DNA from: Mycolicibacterium mageritense
GTDB lineage: Bacteria; Actinomycetota; Actinomycetes; Mycobacteriales; Mycobacteriaceae
Direction: 5' to 3'
Assembly: GCF_010727475.1 (NCBI RefSeq)
Contig: NZ_AP022567.1
Span: 7,874,001 to 7,938,000 of the forward strand
Length of the DNA: 64,000 nucleotides
The notes under the pieces were generated by a model. It worked only from the letters and a program-made list of their open reading frames with translations. It searched no databases and was not told where the DNA came from. A program made the translations under genes and the position numbers. Each line of letters begins with the position of its first letter. Within the stretch, counting starts at the first letter, position 1. Positions 15,423-25,034 of this stretch are shown piece after piece.

Positions 15423-17375
15423 GTGGTATCCACCGCACCGAAGTCGACAGAGAAGCTGGTCGACACCGAGGCCACCGTGCGACTCACGGTGGCCCAGGCC
15501 ACGATTCGCTTCCTGGCCAATCAGTACGTGGAACGCGACGGCGAGCGAGCCAAGTTCTTCGCCGGTTGCTTCGGCATCTTCGGCCACGGCAACGTGGCCG
15601 GGCTGGGGCAAGCGCTCCTGCAGGACGAGGTGGAAGCACACGAGGCCGGCCGGGAACCCGGGCTCAAGTACGTGCTGGGCCGCAACGAACAAGCCATGGT
15701 GCACAGCGCCGTCGCCTACGCCCGGCAGAAGGACCGGCTACAGGCGTGGGCCGTGACCGCCAGTGTCGGACCCGGCTCCACCAACATGCTCACCGGCGCC
15801 GCGCTGGCCACCATCAACCGCCTGCCGGTGCTGCTGCTGCCTGCCGACACGTTCGCGACCCGGGTCAGCGCGCCGGTGTTGCAGGAACTCGAGCTGCCGT
15901 CGTCGGGCGATGTCACGGTCAACGACGCGTTCAAACCGCTGTCCCGGTACTTCGATCGCGTCTGGCGGCCCGAGCAGCTGCCCGCGGCCCTCCTCGGTGC
16001 CATGCGCGTGCTCACCGATCCCGTCGAGACCGGCGCCGCGACGGTCGCCATTCCGCAGGATGTGCAGGCCGAGGCGCACGACTGGCCGGAATCGCTGTTC
16101 GCCGAACGCACCTGGCACGTGGCCCGCCCGCTGCCCGAGCGCGCGGTGATCGCGCGGGCCGCCGAGGTGATCCGGGCGGCCGCCAAGCCGCTGATCGTCG
16201 CCGGTGGCGGCGTCATCTATTCCGGAGCCTCGGATGCGCTCGCGGCCTTCTGCGAGCAGACCGGCATCCCGGTCGGTGAGAGCCAGGCCGGCAAAGGATC
16301 GCTGCCGTTCGACCATCCGCAGGAGGTCGGTGCGATCGGGTCGACCGGCACCACCGCCGCCAACGCGCTTGCGTCGGAGGCCGACGTCGTGATCGGGATC
16401 GGCACCCGGTACAGCGATTTCACGTCGGCATCGCGCACGGCGTTCAACAACCCCGACGTTCGGTTCGTCAACATCAATGTGGCGTCGCTGGATTCGGTCA
16501 AACAGGGCGGCATCAGTGTGGTGTCGGACGCCCGGGAGGCCCTCGAGGCGCTGGCCACGGCCGTGGGCGACTACACCGTGAGCGCCGAATACCGGGCCCG
16601 CACCACCGAACTCGCCAAGGAGTGGAACGACACCGTTTCGTCGGTGTACGCGACGTCCGACGACGGCGCGGCGCTGAACCAGAACCAGGTGATCGGCCTG
16701 GTGAACACGCTCTCGGATCCGCGGGACGTGGTGGTGTGCGCAGCCGGATCGATGCCCGGAGACCTGCACAAGCTGTGGCGGACCCGGGATCGCAAGGGCT
16801 ACCACGTCGAATACGGCTACTCGTGCATGGGTTACGAGATCGCAGGCGGTATCGGCGTTCGGATGGCGGCGCCCGACCGCGACGTGTTCATCATGGTCGG
16901 TGACGGCTCGTACCTCATGATGGCCACCGAGCTGGTCACCGCGGTGCAGGAGAGCGTCAAGGTCATCCCGGTGCTGGTGCAGAACCACGGATTCGCTTCG
17001 ATCGGTGGGCTTTCCGAATCCGTCGGCTCCCAGCGGTTCGGCACCGCGTACCGATACCGCAGCCCCGATGGGCGACTCGACGGCGCCAAGCTCCCGGTGG
17101 ATCTGGCCGCCAACGCCGCGAGCCTGGGCGCCGACGTCATCAAGGTCAGCACGGCAGCCGAGTTCGCCGACGCGGTCAAGGTCGCCAAGGCCGCCGAACG
17201 CACGACGGTGATCCACGTCGAAACCGACCCGATGGTCTTCGCACCCGACAGCCACTCGTGGTGGGATGTCCCGGTCAGTGAAGTGTCCAGCCTGGAGTCG
17301 ACCCGGGCCGCCTACGAACGATACGCGGACTGGAAGAAAGTCCAACGCCCCCTTGTCAATCCGTCAGATCGCTAA
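15423..17375 (+). CDS. iolD: 3D-(3,5/4)-trihydroxycyclohexane-1,2-dione hydrolase
   Basis: 650 aa, the full length of IolD, starting at GTG 15423 three bases after iolB. Thiamine-diphosphate enzyme: N-terminal pyrimidine-binding domain with VGRNEQAM-like LGRNEQAMVHSAVAYA, central domain, and C-terminal PP domain with GDGSYLMMATELVTAVQE carrying the TPP/Mg motif GDGS...(about 30)...N. It opens the ring of the diketo-inositol intermediate. Encoded in pathway order with iolB and iolE. Confidence 0.93.
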   Translation: MVSTAPKSTEKLVDTEATVRLTVAQATIRFLANQYVERDGERAKFFAGCFGIFGHGNVAGLGQALLQDEVEAHEAGREPGLKYVLGRNEQAMVHSAVAYARQKDRLQAWAVTASVGPGSTNMLTGAALATINRLPVLLLPADTFATRVSAPVLQELELPSSGDVTVNDAFKPLSRYFDRVWRPEQLPAALLGAMRVLTDPVETGAATVAIPQDVQAEAHDWPESLFAERTWHVARPLPERAVIARAAEVIRAAAKPLIVAGGGVIYSGASDALAAFCEQTGIPVGESQAGKGSLPFDHPQEVGAIGSTGTTAANALASEADVVIGIGTRYSDFTSASRTAFNNPDVRFVNINVASLDSVKQGGISVVSDAREALEALATAVGDYTVSAEYRARTTELAKEWNDTVSSVYATSDDGAALNQNQVIGLVNTLSDPRDVVVCAAGSMPGDLHKLWRTRDRKGYHVEYGYSCMGYEIAGGIGVRMAAPDRDVFIMVGDGSYLMMATELVTAVQESVKVIPVLVQNHGFASIGGLSESVGSQRFGTAYRYRSPDGRLDGAKLPVDLAANAASLGADVIKVSTAAEFADAVKVAKAAERTTVIHVETDPMVFAPDSHSWWDVPVSEVSSLESTRAAYERYADWKKVQRPLVNPSDR

Positions 17376-17387
17376 AGGAAATCCACA

Positions 17388-18293
17388 GTGAGCAAGATTC
17401 TCGTCGGTTCTGCACCCGACTCGTGGGGCGTCTGGTTCCCCGACGACCCCAAGCAGACGCCGTACACCCGGTTCCTCGACGAGGTCGCCGAATCCGGTTA
17501 CGAGTGGATCGAACTGGGGCCGTTCGGTTATCTGCCGACCGATCCGCAGCAACTGCTCGACGAGCTGGGTTCGCGCAACCTCAAGCTCTCGGCCGGAACG
17601 GTGTTCGAGCACCTGCACCAGGATGATTCCTGGGACGCCGTCTGGAGCCAGATCGAGGACGTCGCAAAGCTCACCGCGGCGGTCGGCGGCAAGCACGTCG
17701 TCGTGATCCCGGAGATGTGGCGCGATCCCGCAACGGGCGCCGTGCTCGAGGACCGCAACCTCACCCCCGAACAATGGCTCAAGAAGACCCGGGGCATGAA
17801 CGAACTGGGCAAGGCCATGTTCGAGAAGTACGGTGTGCGTGCGCAATACCATCCGCACGCCGACAGCCACGTCGACACCGAGGAGAACGTCTACCGCTTC
17901 CTCGACGGCACCGATGGTGAGTTCGTCAACCTGTGCCTCGACACCGGGCACATCAGCTATTGCGGCGGCGACAACATCGCGATCATCCGCCGCGCCCCCG
18001 AGCGGATCGGTTACCTGCACCTCAAGCAGGTCGATCCCGAGGTCCGCGCCAAGGTCGAGGCCGAGGATCTGCCGTTCGGTGAAGCCGTCAAGCTGGGCGC
18101 CATGACCGAACCACCGCTGGGCATCCCGGAGATGCCGCCGCTGCTCGCCGAGATCGAGAAGCTCGGCATCGACGTGTTCGCGATCGTCGAGCAGGACATG
18201 TATCCCTGCGAGCCCGACGCCCCGCTGCCCATCGCCAAGCGGACCCAGTCCTACCTGGGATCGTGCGGTGTTCCGTCCGTGAAGTTCCGCTAG
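17388..18293 (+). CDS. iolE: Inosose (2-keto-myo-inositol) dehydratase
   Basis: 301 aa xylose-isomerase-like TIM barrel, GTG start at 17388 after AAAGGA. The N-terminus APDSWGVWFPDD and the later FVNLCLDTGHISYCGGD and FAIVEQDMYPC are IolE hallmarks; the Glu, Asp and His residues bind the divalent metal. It dehydrates scyllo-inosose to the diketone used by IolD. It lies 12 bases after iolD and 7 before iolG. Confidence 0.92.
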   Translation: MSKILVGSAPDSWGVWFPDDPKQTPYTRFLDEVAESGYEWIELGPFGYLPTDPQQLLDELGSRNLKLSAGTVFEHLHQDDSWDAVWSQIEDVAKLTAAVGGKHVVVIPEMWRDPATGAVLEDRNLTPEQWLKKTRGMNELGKAMFEKYGVRAQYHPHADSHVDTEENVYRFLDGTDGEFVNLCLDTGHISYCGGDNIAIIRRAPERIGYLHLKQVDPEVRAKVEAEDLPFGEAVKLGAMTEPPLGIPEMPPLLAEIEKLGIDVFAIVEQDMYPCEPDAPLPIAKRTQSYLGSCGVPSVKFR

Positions 18294-18300
18294 GAGAGCA

Positions 18301-19350
18301 ATGTCCGACCTCCGTATCGCCGTGCTCGGGGTAGGCATCATGGGTGCCGACCACGTCGACCGGCTGTCGTCCCGCATCTCCGGTGCCCGGGTGACGGTGG
18401 TGAACGACTTCCTCACCGAGAGGGCCGAAGCCGTCGCCGCCGATATCCCCGGTTGCCGGGTCATCAGCGACCCACTCGACGCGATCGCCGATCCCGATGT
18501 CGACGCCGTGGTGCTCGCGACGCCCGGACCGACTCACGACAAGCAACTGCTCGCCTGCCTGGACCACGGCAAGCCCGTGCTGTGCGAGAAGCCGCTGACC
18601 ACCGATGTCGAATCGTCCCTCGAGGTGGTCAAACGCGAGGCCGAGCTCGGCAAGCGCCTGATCCAGGTCGGTTTCATGCGTCGCTTCGACGAGGAGTACA
18701 GCCAGCTCAAATCCCTGCTGGACGCGGGCGAGTTCGGCACACCGTTGCTGTTGCACTGCGTGCACCGCAATCCCGCCGTGCCGCCGAGCTTCGACAGCTC
18801 GATGATCGTCAAGGACTCTCTGGTCCACGAGGTGGACGTGACACGATTTCTGTTCGACGAGGAGATCACGTCGATCCAGATCCTCAAGCCCGCCACGAAT
18901 CCCGGTGCACCCGAAGGAATTCAAGATCCTCAGATCGCGATCCTGCGGACCGCGTCGGGCAAGCATGTCGACGTCGAGTTGTTCGTGACCACCGGCGTGG
19001 CGTACGAGGTCCGCACCGAACTGGTCGGCGAAACGGGTTCTGCGCTCATCGGTCTGGACATCGGGCTGATCCGCAAGGGAGCGTCCCACGGACGATCAGG
19101 ATCGGCGACGTGGGGCGGCCAGATCACTCCCGGGTTCCGGGAGCGCTTCGGCCGCGCGTACGACATCGAGTTCCAGCGGTGGGTCGACGCGGTGCGCTCG
19201 GGCGCCGACAGCGGAAATTACGTGGACGGCCCCGCCGCGTGGGATGGGTATGCGGCCGCGGCGGTGTGTGCCGCAGGCGTCGAATCGCTGCGCAGCGGTG
19301 AGCGCGTCGACGTGCAGATGGTGGCCCGCGACTCCATCCCCGGCGCTTGA
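18301..19350 (+). CDS. iolG: Inositol 2-dehydrogenase (Gfo/Idh/MocA)
   Basis: 349 aa. Rossmann motif GVGIMGADHVDRL, the family EKPLTTD signature (about 97), and the inositol-dehydrogenase active site KDSLVHEVDV with its Asp-x-x-x-His. It oxidises myo-inositol to scyllo-inosose with NAD, the first pathway step. Placement directly after iolE supports the assignment over other sugar dehydrogenases of the family. Confidence 0.9.
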   Translation: MSDLRIAVLGVGIMGADHVDRLSSRISGARVTVVNDFLTERAEAVAADIPGCRVISDPLDAIADPDVDAVVLATPGPTHDKQLLACLDHGKPVLCEKPLTTDVESSLEVVKREAELGKRLIQVGFMRRFDEEYSQLKSLLDAGEFGTPLLLHCVHRNPAVPPSFDSSMIVKDSLVHEVDVTRFLFDEEITSIQILKPATNPGAPEGIQDPQIAILRTASGKHVDVELFVTTGVAYEVRTELVGETGSALIGLDIGLIRKGASHGRSGSATWGGQITPGFRERFGRAYDIEFQRWVDAVRSGADSGNYVDGPAAWDGYAAAAVCAAGVESLRSGERVDVQMVARDSIPGA

Positions 19351-20219
19351 CAGACGGCCCGGCCGCCACAGTGACACCAGCACGTCTGATCGCCACCGCG
19401 TGGACCAGCGCGGGCAACATCTCGCCGGTCGACGTTCCCGCCGTCAGCCCCGTACCCATCGTCGAACGGGTGCGCGCGGTGGCCGACGCGGGTTACTTGG
19501 GCCTCGGATTGGTGGCCGACGATCTGGCGGCCCTTCGGGAATCGATCGGCTTCGCCGGCCTTCGCGATCTCGTCGCCGACGCCGGGCTCACCCACGTCGA
19601 GATCGAACTGATCGAGCGCTGGTGGATTCCGCGAGGCGGGCCCGGCCATTCGTACGCCGTGCGGGATCTGCTGTTCGAGGCCGCCGACGTGCTGGCGCCC
19701 GCGTTCATCAAGATGGGCTCGGAGCAGGGGCCTCGGACACCCCACCCGGAGTCGCTGATCGCACCGTTGCGGGTGTTGGCCGACGAGGCCGCGGCACACG
19801 GAACCCGGCTGGCGATCGAGACCATGCCGTTCTCGATCATCGAGACCGTGCCGATGGGCGCCGACATCGTCCGCGCTGCCGGGCATCCGAACGTCGGACT
19901 CTTGGTGGACGCCTGGCACGTGTTCCGCGCGGGAACGTCCCTGGACGAGTTGAGCACCGCGTTGACGCCCGAGATGGTGTTCGGTGTCGAACTCGACGAT
20001 GCTGCCGACGCTGTGGTGGGATCGTTGTTCGAGGACACCGTCGACAACCGATTGCTGTGCGGCGAAGGCACATTCGATCTTGCCGGCCTGGTGGCACTGC
20101 TGCGCGATCTCGGTTTCGACGGCCCGTGGGGCGTGGAGATCCTGTCGAGGCAGTTCCGGGCACTGCCAGTGCCCGAAGCGCTCAAACTGGCGGCCGAATC
20201 AGCGCGCTCGGTGCTCTGA
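19347..20219 (+). CDS. Sugar-phosphate isomerase/epimerase, last gene of iol operon (IolH/IolI-like)
   Basis: TIM barrel of the xylose-isomerase-like superfamily. Metal residues appear in RLAIETMP, LLVDAWHVF (Asp-x-x-His) and GVELDD. The start is uncertain: a TTG at 19347 overlaps the iolG stop (290 aa), while GTG at 19371 gives 282 aa; neither has a good ribosome site. It probably interconverts inosose isomers or acts on an inositol epimer, but the family does not predict substrate. Confidence 0.78.
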   Translation: MTDGPAATVTPARLIATAWTSAGNISPVDVPAVSPVPIVERVRAVADAGYLGLGLVADDLAALRESIGFAGLRDLVADAGLTHVEIELIERWWIPRGGPGHSYAVRDLLFEAADVLAPAFIKMGSEQGPRTPHPESLIAPLRVLADEAAAHGTRLAIETMPFSIIETVPMGADIVRAAGHPNVGLLVDAWHVFRAGTSLDELSTALTPEMVFGVELDDAADAVVGSLFEDTVDNRLLCGEGTFDLAGLVALLRDLGFDGPWGVEILSRQFRALPVPEALKLAAESARSVL

Positions 20220-20297
20220 TCCGCCGGATCGCCGGATGCGGGGCTGCGGTTACCGGGGCCCCGAACGGGACCAACCCCACACCCGGCGACGACCCGG

Positions 20298-22472
20298 TCA
20301 GAGGATGTAGAGCATCTCCTGATATGTCGGCAACGGCCACAGGTCGTCGGCCACCAGACCCTCCAACGTGTCCGATGCGGCACGGACGTCCGCCATCGCG
20401 GGCAGCAGCGTGTCACGGGCGTTGACAGCCTCTTCCAGCGCGCTGTCGCTGTGGTGTGACAGTCCGGCCTTCAGCGCCGCCAAGGCCACCGACAATGCGC
20501 TGATGGGCTCTGAAACCTGGTGCAGCAGAGTCATGTCCGCCTCGATGCCGGCAGCCTTGAGGGTCGCGACATTGTGGGCGAGCTCGGTTTGATACCGGAT
20601 GGCGGCCGGCAGGACCACCGTGGAGGCCAGCTCGAGCGCGAGCTTCGCCTCCACGCCGATCGTCAGCGCGTACTGCTCCAACCGGACCTCGTAACGGCTG
20701 TGCAGCTCCCGCTCGTTGAACACTCCGTACTTCTCGAACAGCTCGACGGACTCAGGCGCGATCAGCGCAGGCAACGCGTCCAACGTGGTCTTGAAGTTGG
20801 GCAGGCCCCGGCTGGCGGCTTCGACCTGCCAGTTGTCGGAGTACCCGTCGCCGTTGAACACCACCGCGCCGTGTTCGGTGATGATGTCGGTGAGCAACTT
20901 CTGCACGGCCGTGTCGAACTCTTCACCATCGGCAATCGCCTGCTCCAGCAGCGTCGCAATGTGGTCGAACGAGTCGGCCATGATGGTGTTGAGGATGATC
21001 ATCGGCACCGCGACGGTCTGCCCCGAACCGGGGGCGCGGAATTCGAAACGGTTGCCGGTGAAGGCAAACGGGCTGGTGCGGTTGCGGTCGCCCGGGTCGG
21101 TCGGCAGTACCGGCAGGGTGTCGACGCCGATGATCATCGAGCCCTTGCCCTTCGACGATGTCGCCGCGCCCTTGGCGATCTGCTCGAACACGTCGGCCAG
21201 CTGATCACCGAGGAAGATCGAGATGATGGCCGGTGGCGCTTCATTGGCGCCCAGCCGGTGGTCGTTGGTGGCCGAGGCGACCGAAACACGCAGCAGCCCG
21301 GCATATTTGTGGACCGCGCGGATGACCGCCGCGCAGAACACCAGGAACTGCGCGTTCTCGTGGGGAGTGTCGCCCGGAACCAGCAGCGATCCGAGTTCGG
21401 AGTTGCCGACCGAGAAGTTGACGTGCTTGCCCGACCCGTTGACGCCCGCGAACGGCTTCTCGTGGAAGAGGCATTCCATGCCGTGCTTCTTGGCGATGGT
21501 CTTGAACACAGTCATCAGCAGCTGCTGGTGATCGGAGGCGAGGTTGGCCCGCTCGAACATCGGCGCCACCTCGAACTGACCGGGTGCCACCTCGTTGTGC
21601 CGGGTCTTGGCGGGGATACCGAGCTTGAACAGCTCCCGCTCGGTGTCCATCATGAAGCCCAGCACCCGCTCGGGTACCGCACCGAAGTAGTGGTCGTCGA
21701 ACTCCTGGCCCTTGGGTGGCTTGGCACCGAGCAGTGTGCGACCCGCGTTGATGAGGTCTGGCCGGGCCAGGAAGAAGTGCCGGTCGATCAGGAAGTACTC
21801 CTGCTCGGGGCCGCAGAACGATACGACCTTCTCCAGGTTCTTGTGACCGAACAGCTTCAGGATGCGCTCAGCATGTATTCCCATGGCCTGTTGGCTGCGC
21901 AACAGCGGGGTCTTGTAATCCAGCGCTTCGCCGGTCATCGATACGAAAACCGTTGGGATACACAGCGTGTTTCCGTTCGGGTTCTCCAGGATGTAGGCCG
22001 GGCTGGTGACATCCCAGCCGGTGTAGCCACGTGCCTCGAAGGTGCTGCGCAGGCCGCCCGACGGGAAACTCGACGCGTCGGGCTCACCCTGGATGAGCGT
22101 CTTGCCTGCGAATTCGGCCAGCGTCTGGCCATCGGAGACGGGTTCCAGAAAAGAATCGTGCTTCTCGGCGGTCAGCCCTGTCATGGGGTAGAAGACGTGT
22201 GCGTAATGGGTGGCACCCTTCTCCAACGCCCAGTCCTTCATGGCCGCGGCGACCGCGTCGGCCACCGAGGGATCGAGCTTGGCGCCCTTCTCGATGGTCG
22301 CGACGACGGATTTGTACACCGATTTGGGCAACCGCGCCTGCATTTCGGCCTTCGTGAAAACGTTCGCACCGAAGATCGAGCCAGGTGCCTCGCCGGGCAC
22401 GAAACTGATCGCCGGTGGCACGTACGCCTCGACATTGGTGATGGCCTGAAGACGGGCCGCGTTTCCGCTCAA
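20298..22472 (-). CDS. glnN: Glutamine synthetase type III
   Basis: 724 aa, the length of GSIII, far longer than the roughly 470 aa of GSI. Typical GSIII segments are intact: CGPEQEYFLID (metal Glu), KTRHNEVAPGQFEVAP, GVNGSGKHVNFS (catalytic region with Asn, Gly and His), ASATNDHRLGANEAPPAI and GNRFEFRAPGSGQ. It forms ATP-dependent glutamine from glutamate and ammonia, as a large oligomer in studied cases. It stands alone, convergent with the iol operon and divergent from fdhD. Confidence 0.92.
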   Translation of the reverse strand: MSGNAARLQAITNVEAYVPPAISFVPGEAPGSIFGANVFTKAEMQARLPKSVYKSVVATIEKGAKLDPSVADAVAAAMKDWALEKGATHYAHVFYPMTGLTAEKHDSFLEPVSDGQTLAEFAGKTLIQGEPDASSFPSGGLRSTFEARGYTGWDVTSPAYILENPNGNTLCIPTVFVSMTGEALDYKTPLLRSQQAMGIHAERILKLFGHKNLEKVVSFCGPEQEYFLIDRHFFLARPDLINAGRTLLGAKPPKGQEFDDHYFGAVPERVLGFMMDTERELFKLGIPAKTRHNEVAPGQFEVAPMFERANLASDHQQLLMTVFKTIAKKHGMECLFHEKPFAGVNGSGKHVNFSVGNSELGSLLVPGDTPHENAQFLVFCAAVIRAVHKYAGLLRVSVASATNDHRLGANEAPPAIISIFLGDQLADVFEQIAKGAATSSKGKGSMIIGVDTLPVLPTDPGDRNRTSPFAFTGNRFEFRAPGSGQTVAVPMIILNTIMADSFDHIATLLEQAIADGEEFDTAVQKLLTDIITEHGAVVFNGDGYSDNWQVEAASRGLPNFKTTLDALPALIAPESVELFEKYGVFNERELHSRYEVRLEQYALTIGVEAKLALELASTVVLPAAIRYQTELAHNVATLKAAGIEADMTLLHQVSEPISALSVALAALKAGLSHHSDSALEEAVNARDTLLPAMADVRAASDTLEGLVADDLWPLPTYQEMLYIL

Positions 22473-22683
22473 TGGACTTCCTATCGCTACAAGTGCGTGA
22501 CCGGCCCACAGTAGGAAGACCCGATGGCGGCCCTGTTACGCAGACGTCAAGGACGGAATACTCGCGTCAACATTGCGTGTCGGTGTGGTCGGCAGCCGCA
22601 CAGTCGGGTGCACACACCGCAGCGATCCCAGCGGAGGACAATGGAGCCATGTCCGCCCGCAACGACCAACGCACCACGTCCTG

Positions 22684-23508
22684 ATGGGCCGCGTCACCGC
22701 GCGCCGCCGCGCGCATCACGTCACCGCCGATCAGGCCGTCGTACGGCCCGAAACCCTGGTGGTCGAGGAGCCGCTGGAGATCCGGGTCAACGGCACTCCG
22801 CTGACCGTCACCATGCGTACCCCCGGCTCCGACGTCGAACTCGCGCAAGGATTCCTCCTGACCGAGGGGGTCATCCGGCGCCGCGACGATGTGCTGACGG
22901 TGCGGTACTGCCGCGGCGCCAACGAAGACGGCGTCAACACCTACAACGTGCTCGACGTGACCTTGGCCGCCGGCGTTCCGGCACCGGCCGTCGACGTCAC
23001 CCGCAACTTCTACACCACATCGTCGTGCGGGGTGTGCGGCAAGGCCTCGCTGGAAGCGGTCCGGCTGATCAGTCAGCACTGCCCCGGTGACGACCCGACA
23101 TCCGTCGCCGCCGAGACGCTCACCGCGATGCCCGACCAGCTCCGCGACGCCCAGAAGGTCTTCGCGACCACCGGTGGCCTGCACGGGGCGGCGCTGTTCA
23201 CCGTGGACGGAAAGATGTTGGTGGTCCGCGAAGACATCGGCAGGCACAACGCCGTCGACAAGGTGATCGGCTGGGCCGTCGAGCAGGACCGCATCCCGTT
23301 GACCGGGACGGTCTTGCTGGTCAGTGGCCGCGCGTCGTTCGAGCTCACCCAGAAGGCCGTGATGGCGGGGATACCGGTGCTGGCCGCGGTGTCGGCGCCG
23401 TCATCGCTGGCCGTGGACCTCGCGAGCCAGTCCGGGCTGACGCTGGTCGCATTTTTGCGCGGCGAATCGATGAACGTCTACACCCGTCCCGATCGTGTCA
23501 AGTACTAG
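22684..23508 (+). CDS. fdhD: Formate dehydrogenase accessory sulfurtransferase FdhD
   Basis: 274 aa from the ATG at 22684. The sulfur-relay motif SSCGVCGKASL (about residues 117-127) provides the two cysteines, and EDIGRHNAVDKVIGWA and SFELTQKAVMAGIPVL are family signatures. The protein passes sulfur from IscS to the bis-MGD cofactor of formate dehydrogenases. No formate dehydrogenase or molybdenum gene lies in the window, so its client enzyme is elsewhere. Confidence 0.92.
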   Translation: MGRVTARRRAHHVTADQAVVRPETLVVEEPLEIRVNGTPLTVTMRTPGSDVELAQGFLLTEGVIRRRDDVLTVRYCRGANEDGVNTYNVLDVTLAAGVPAPAVDVTRNFYTTSSCGVCGKASLEAVRLISQHCPGDDPTSVAAETLTAMPDQLRDAQKVFATTGGLHGAALFTVDGKMLVVREDIGRHNAVDKVIGWAVEQDRIPLTGTVLLVSGRASFELTQKAVMAGIPVLAAVSAPSSLAVDLASQSGLTLVAFLRGESMNVYTRPDRVKY

Positions 23509-23632
23509 CCGCTGACGCGCGTTCTACCGGCAATCTCCACCCGATCTCCACGCAACCTCCAAGCCGCTCCCCGCGGTGATCGCCGACGATCGATTCGCCC
23601 GATTCACCGATCATCGCGAGGGAGCAGCCACG

Positions 23633-24940
23633 ATGGCAGACATTCTGATTGCGTCACTGGGACCGTTGGGCCACATCGGCCCGCTGCTCACGGTCGCGCA
23701 GGGCCTGGTGAACCGAGGCGACCGGGTAACGGTTCTCACCGCAGCACGCCACGCCCCCGCGATTCGCGGTGTCGGCGCAACCCCGGTGGCACTACCCGTC
23801 GAAGCCGACCTCGACGAGACCACCCTGGACGCCGAGAACCCGGGCCGCGCCGAGACGTCGGGTATCCGGCGGGTCAACTTCGACATCGTCCGGTTCTTCG
23901 TGGCACCGATGGCACATCAGGACAGGGCCCTGGCGAAGCTCTTGACGCAAAAGCACTTTGACGCCGTCATCGCCGACTACGGCTTCTTCGGCATCCTGCC
24001 GTTCGTGCTCGGAGATCGGGCCGGCCGGCCGCCGATCCTGGCGTATTCGACGACGCCGTTGATGCTGACGAGTCGCGACACCGCGCCCAGCGGGCTGGGT
24101 TTGGCACCGTCATCCACCCGGCTCGGCCGGCTGCGCAATCGCGCCCTCAACACGCTGACCCAGCGGGTGCTGTTGCGCGAGGCGCAGCGCGCCGCCAACA
24201 AGCAGCTGGATCGGCTGAACGCTCCCCCGCTGCCGTGCTTCATCCTCGATGTCGGCATGCTGTGCGACCGGCTGATCGCACCGACGGTCACCGAGTTCGA
24301 CTATCCACGAAGCGATCTGCCGGACACCGTGCGATACGTGGGCGCCGTCCATCCCGCCCCGACCCGGGATTTCCGGCCACCCCCGTGGTGGCCGCAGCTC
24401 GATCTGGACCGCCCCGTCGTCCACGTCACGCAGGGCACCGTCGACAACGCGGACCTGAGCCGACTGCTCGAGCCGACCATCGAGGCGCTGGGCGACGAGG
24501 ATGTCACGGTCGTGGCGACCACCGGTGGCCGGGATGTCGGCCTCCTGAAGATGCCACTGCCGGCCAATACCTTTGTCGCCGAATATGTTCCACACGACGT
24601 GCTGCTGCCGAAGGTCGATGTGATGGTGACCAACGGCGGCTACGGTGCCGTCCAGCGCGCGCTGTCCTGTGGCGTCCCACTGGTGGTCGCGGGCGACACC
24701 GAGGACAAGCCGGAGGTGGCCGCGCGGGTGGCGCGGGCCGGGGCAGGCATCAACCTGCGCACCGGAACACCCTCGCCGGGCGCCCTCCGCAACGCGGTGC
24801 GTGCGGTGCTCAACGACGATCGTTATCTCGACGGCGCACGCAATCTGGAATCGGCCTTCGCCCGGCGAGACGGTGTCGCGGAGATCGCCGCGCTGGTCGA
24901 CGAAGTCATCGCCGAACGCGGCCGCGTGGTCACCCGATGA
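23633..24940 (+). CDS. GT1-family glycosyltransferase (macrolide/glycolipid type)
   Basis: 435 aa; the ATG at 23633 follows GAGGGAGC. Two Rossmann-like domains: N-terminal IASLGPLGHIGPLLTVAQGL (acceptor half) and C-terminal NDP-sugar site YVPHDVLLPKVDVMVTNGG followed by ALSCGVPLVVAGDTEDKPEVAARV. These are the UGT/MGT motifs of enzymes that glycosylate lipids or small aromatic or macrolide compounds. Donor and acceptor cannot be read from sequence. The gene is monocistronic and ends at the 24977-25034 hairpin. Confidence 0.87.
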   Translation: MADILIASLGPLGHIGPLLTVAQGLVNRGDRVTVLTAARHAPAIRGVGATPVALPVEADLDETTLDAENPGRAETSGIRRVNFDIVRFFVAPMAHQDRALAKLLTQKHFDAVIADYGFFGILPFVLGDRAGRPPILAYSTTPLMLTSRDTAPSGLGLAPSSTRLGRLRNRALNTLTQRVLLREAQRAANKQLDRLNAPPLPCFILDVGMLCDRLIAPTVTEFDYPRSDLPDTVRYVGAVHPAPTRDFRPPPWWPQLDLDRPVVHVTQGTVDNADLSRLLEPTIEALGDEDVTVVATTGGRDVGLLKMPLPANTFVAEYVPHDVLLPKVDVMVTNGGYGAVQRALSCGVPLVVAGDTEDKPEVAARVARAGAGINLRTGTPSPGALRNAVRAVLNDDRYLDGARNLESAFARRDGVAEIAALVDEVIAERGRVVTR

Positions 24941-24976
24941 GTTGCGCCGATCCGTTCTGCCGCCCGCCGCCCCCGC

Positions 24977-25034
24977 CGAGCAGACACTCCGGTACCCGGA
25001 ACGGCGACGTACCGGGTACCTATGTGTCTGCTCG
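24977..25034. terminator. Long GTCTG-family hairpin at convergent gene ends
   Basis: Left arm CGAGCAGACAC + 3 + GGTACCCGG (24977-24999) is complementary to 25012-25034 except for the three central bases, leaving a 12-base loop. The arm core matches that of 63071-63138. It separates the plus-strand glycosyltransferase and the minus-strand ROK kinase and reaches into the last codons of the latter. Confidence 0.75.

Noticed and set aside
15738..17345. A 535-codon minus-strand frame opposite iolD.
   Set aside because: Same reasoning: iolD is full length and recognisable; the antisense product matches no fold I know.
20239..20263. Possible terminator (CGGGGC/GCCCCG) between the iol operon end and glnN.
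   Set aside because: Only six pairs with a 13-base loop in GC-rich DNA; expected by chance.
20520..22514. A 664-codon plus-strand frame opposite the glutamine synthetase gene.
   Set aside because: The minus strand encodes an intact type III glutamine synthetase with all motifs; the plus frame has low-complexity His/Arg/Glu-rich composition typical of an antisense shadow.
22473..22683. Possible GlnR box (GTTAC...) upstream of the glutamine synthetase.
   Set aside because: Only one half-site is recognisable and its spacing does not fit; not enough to call.
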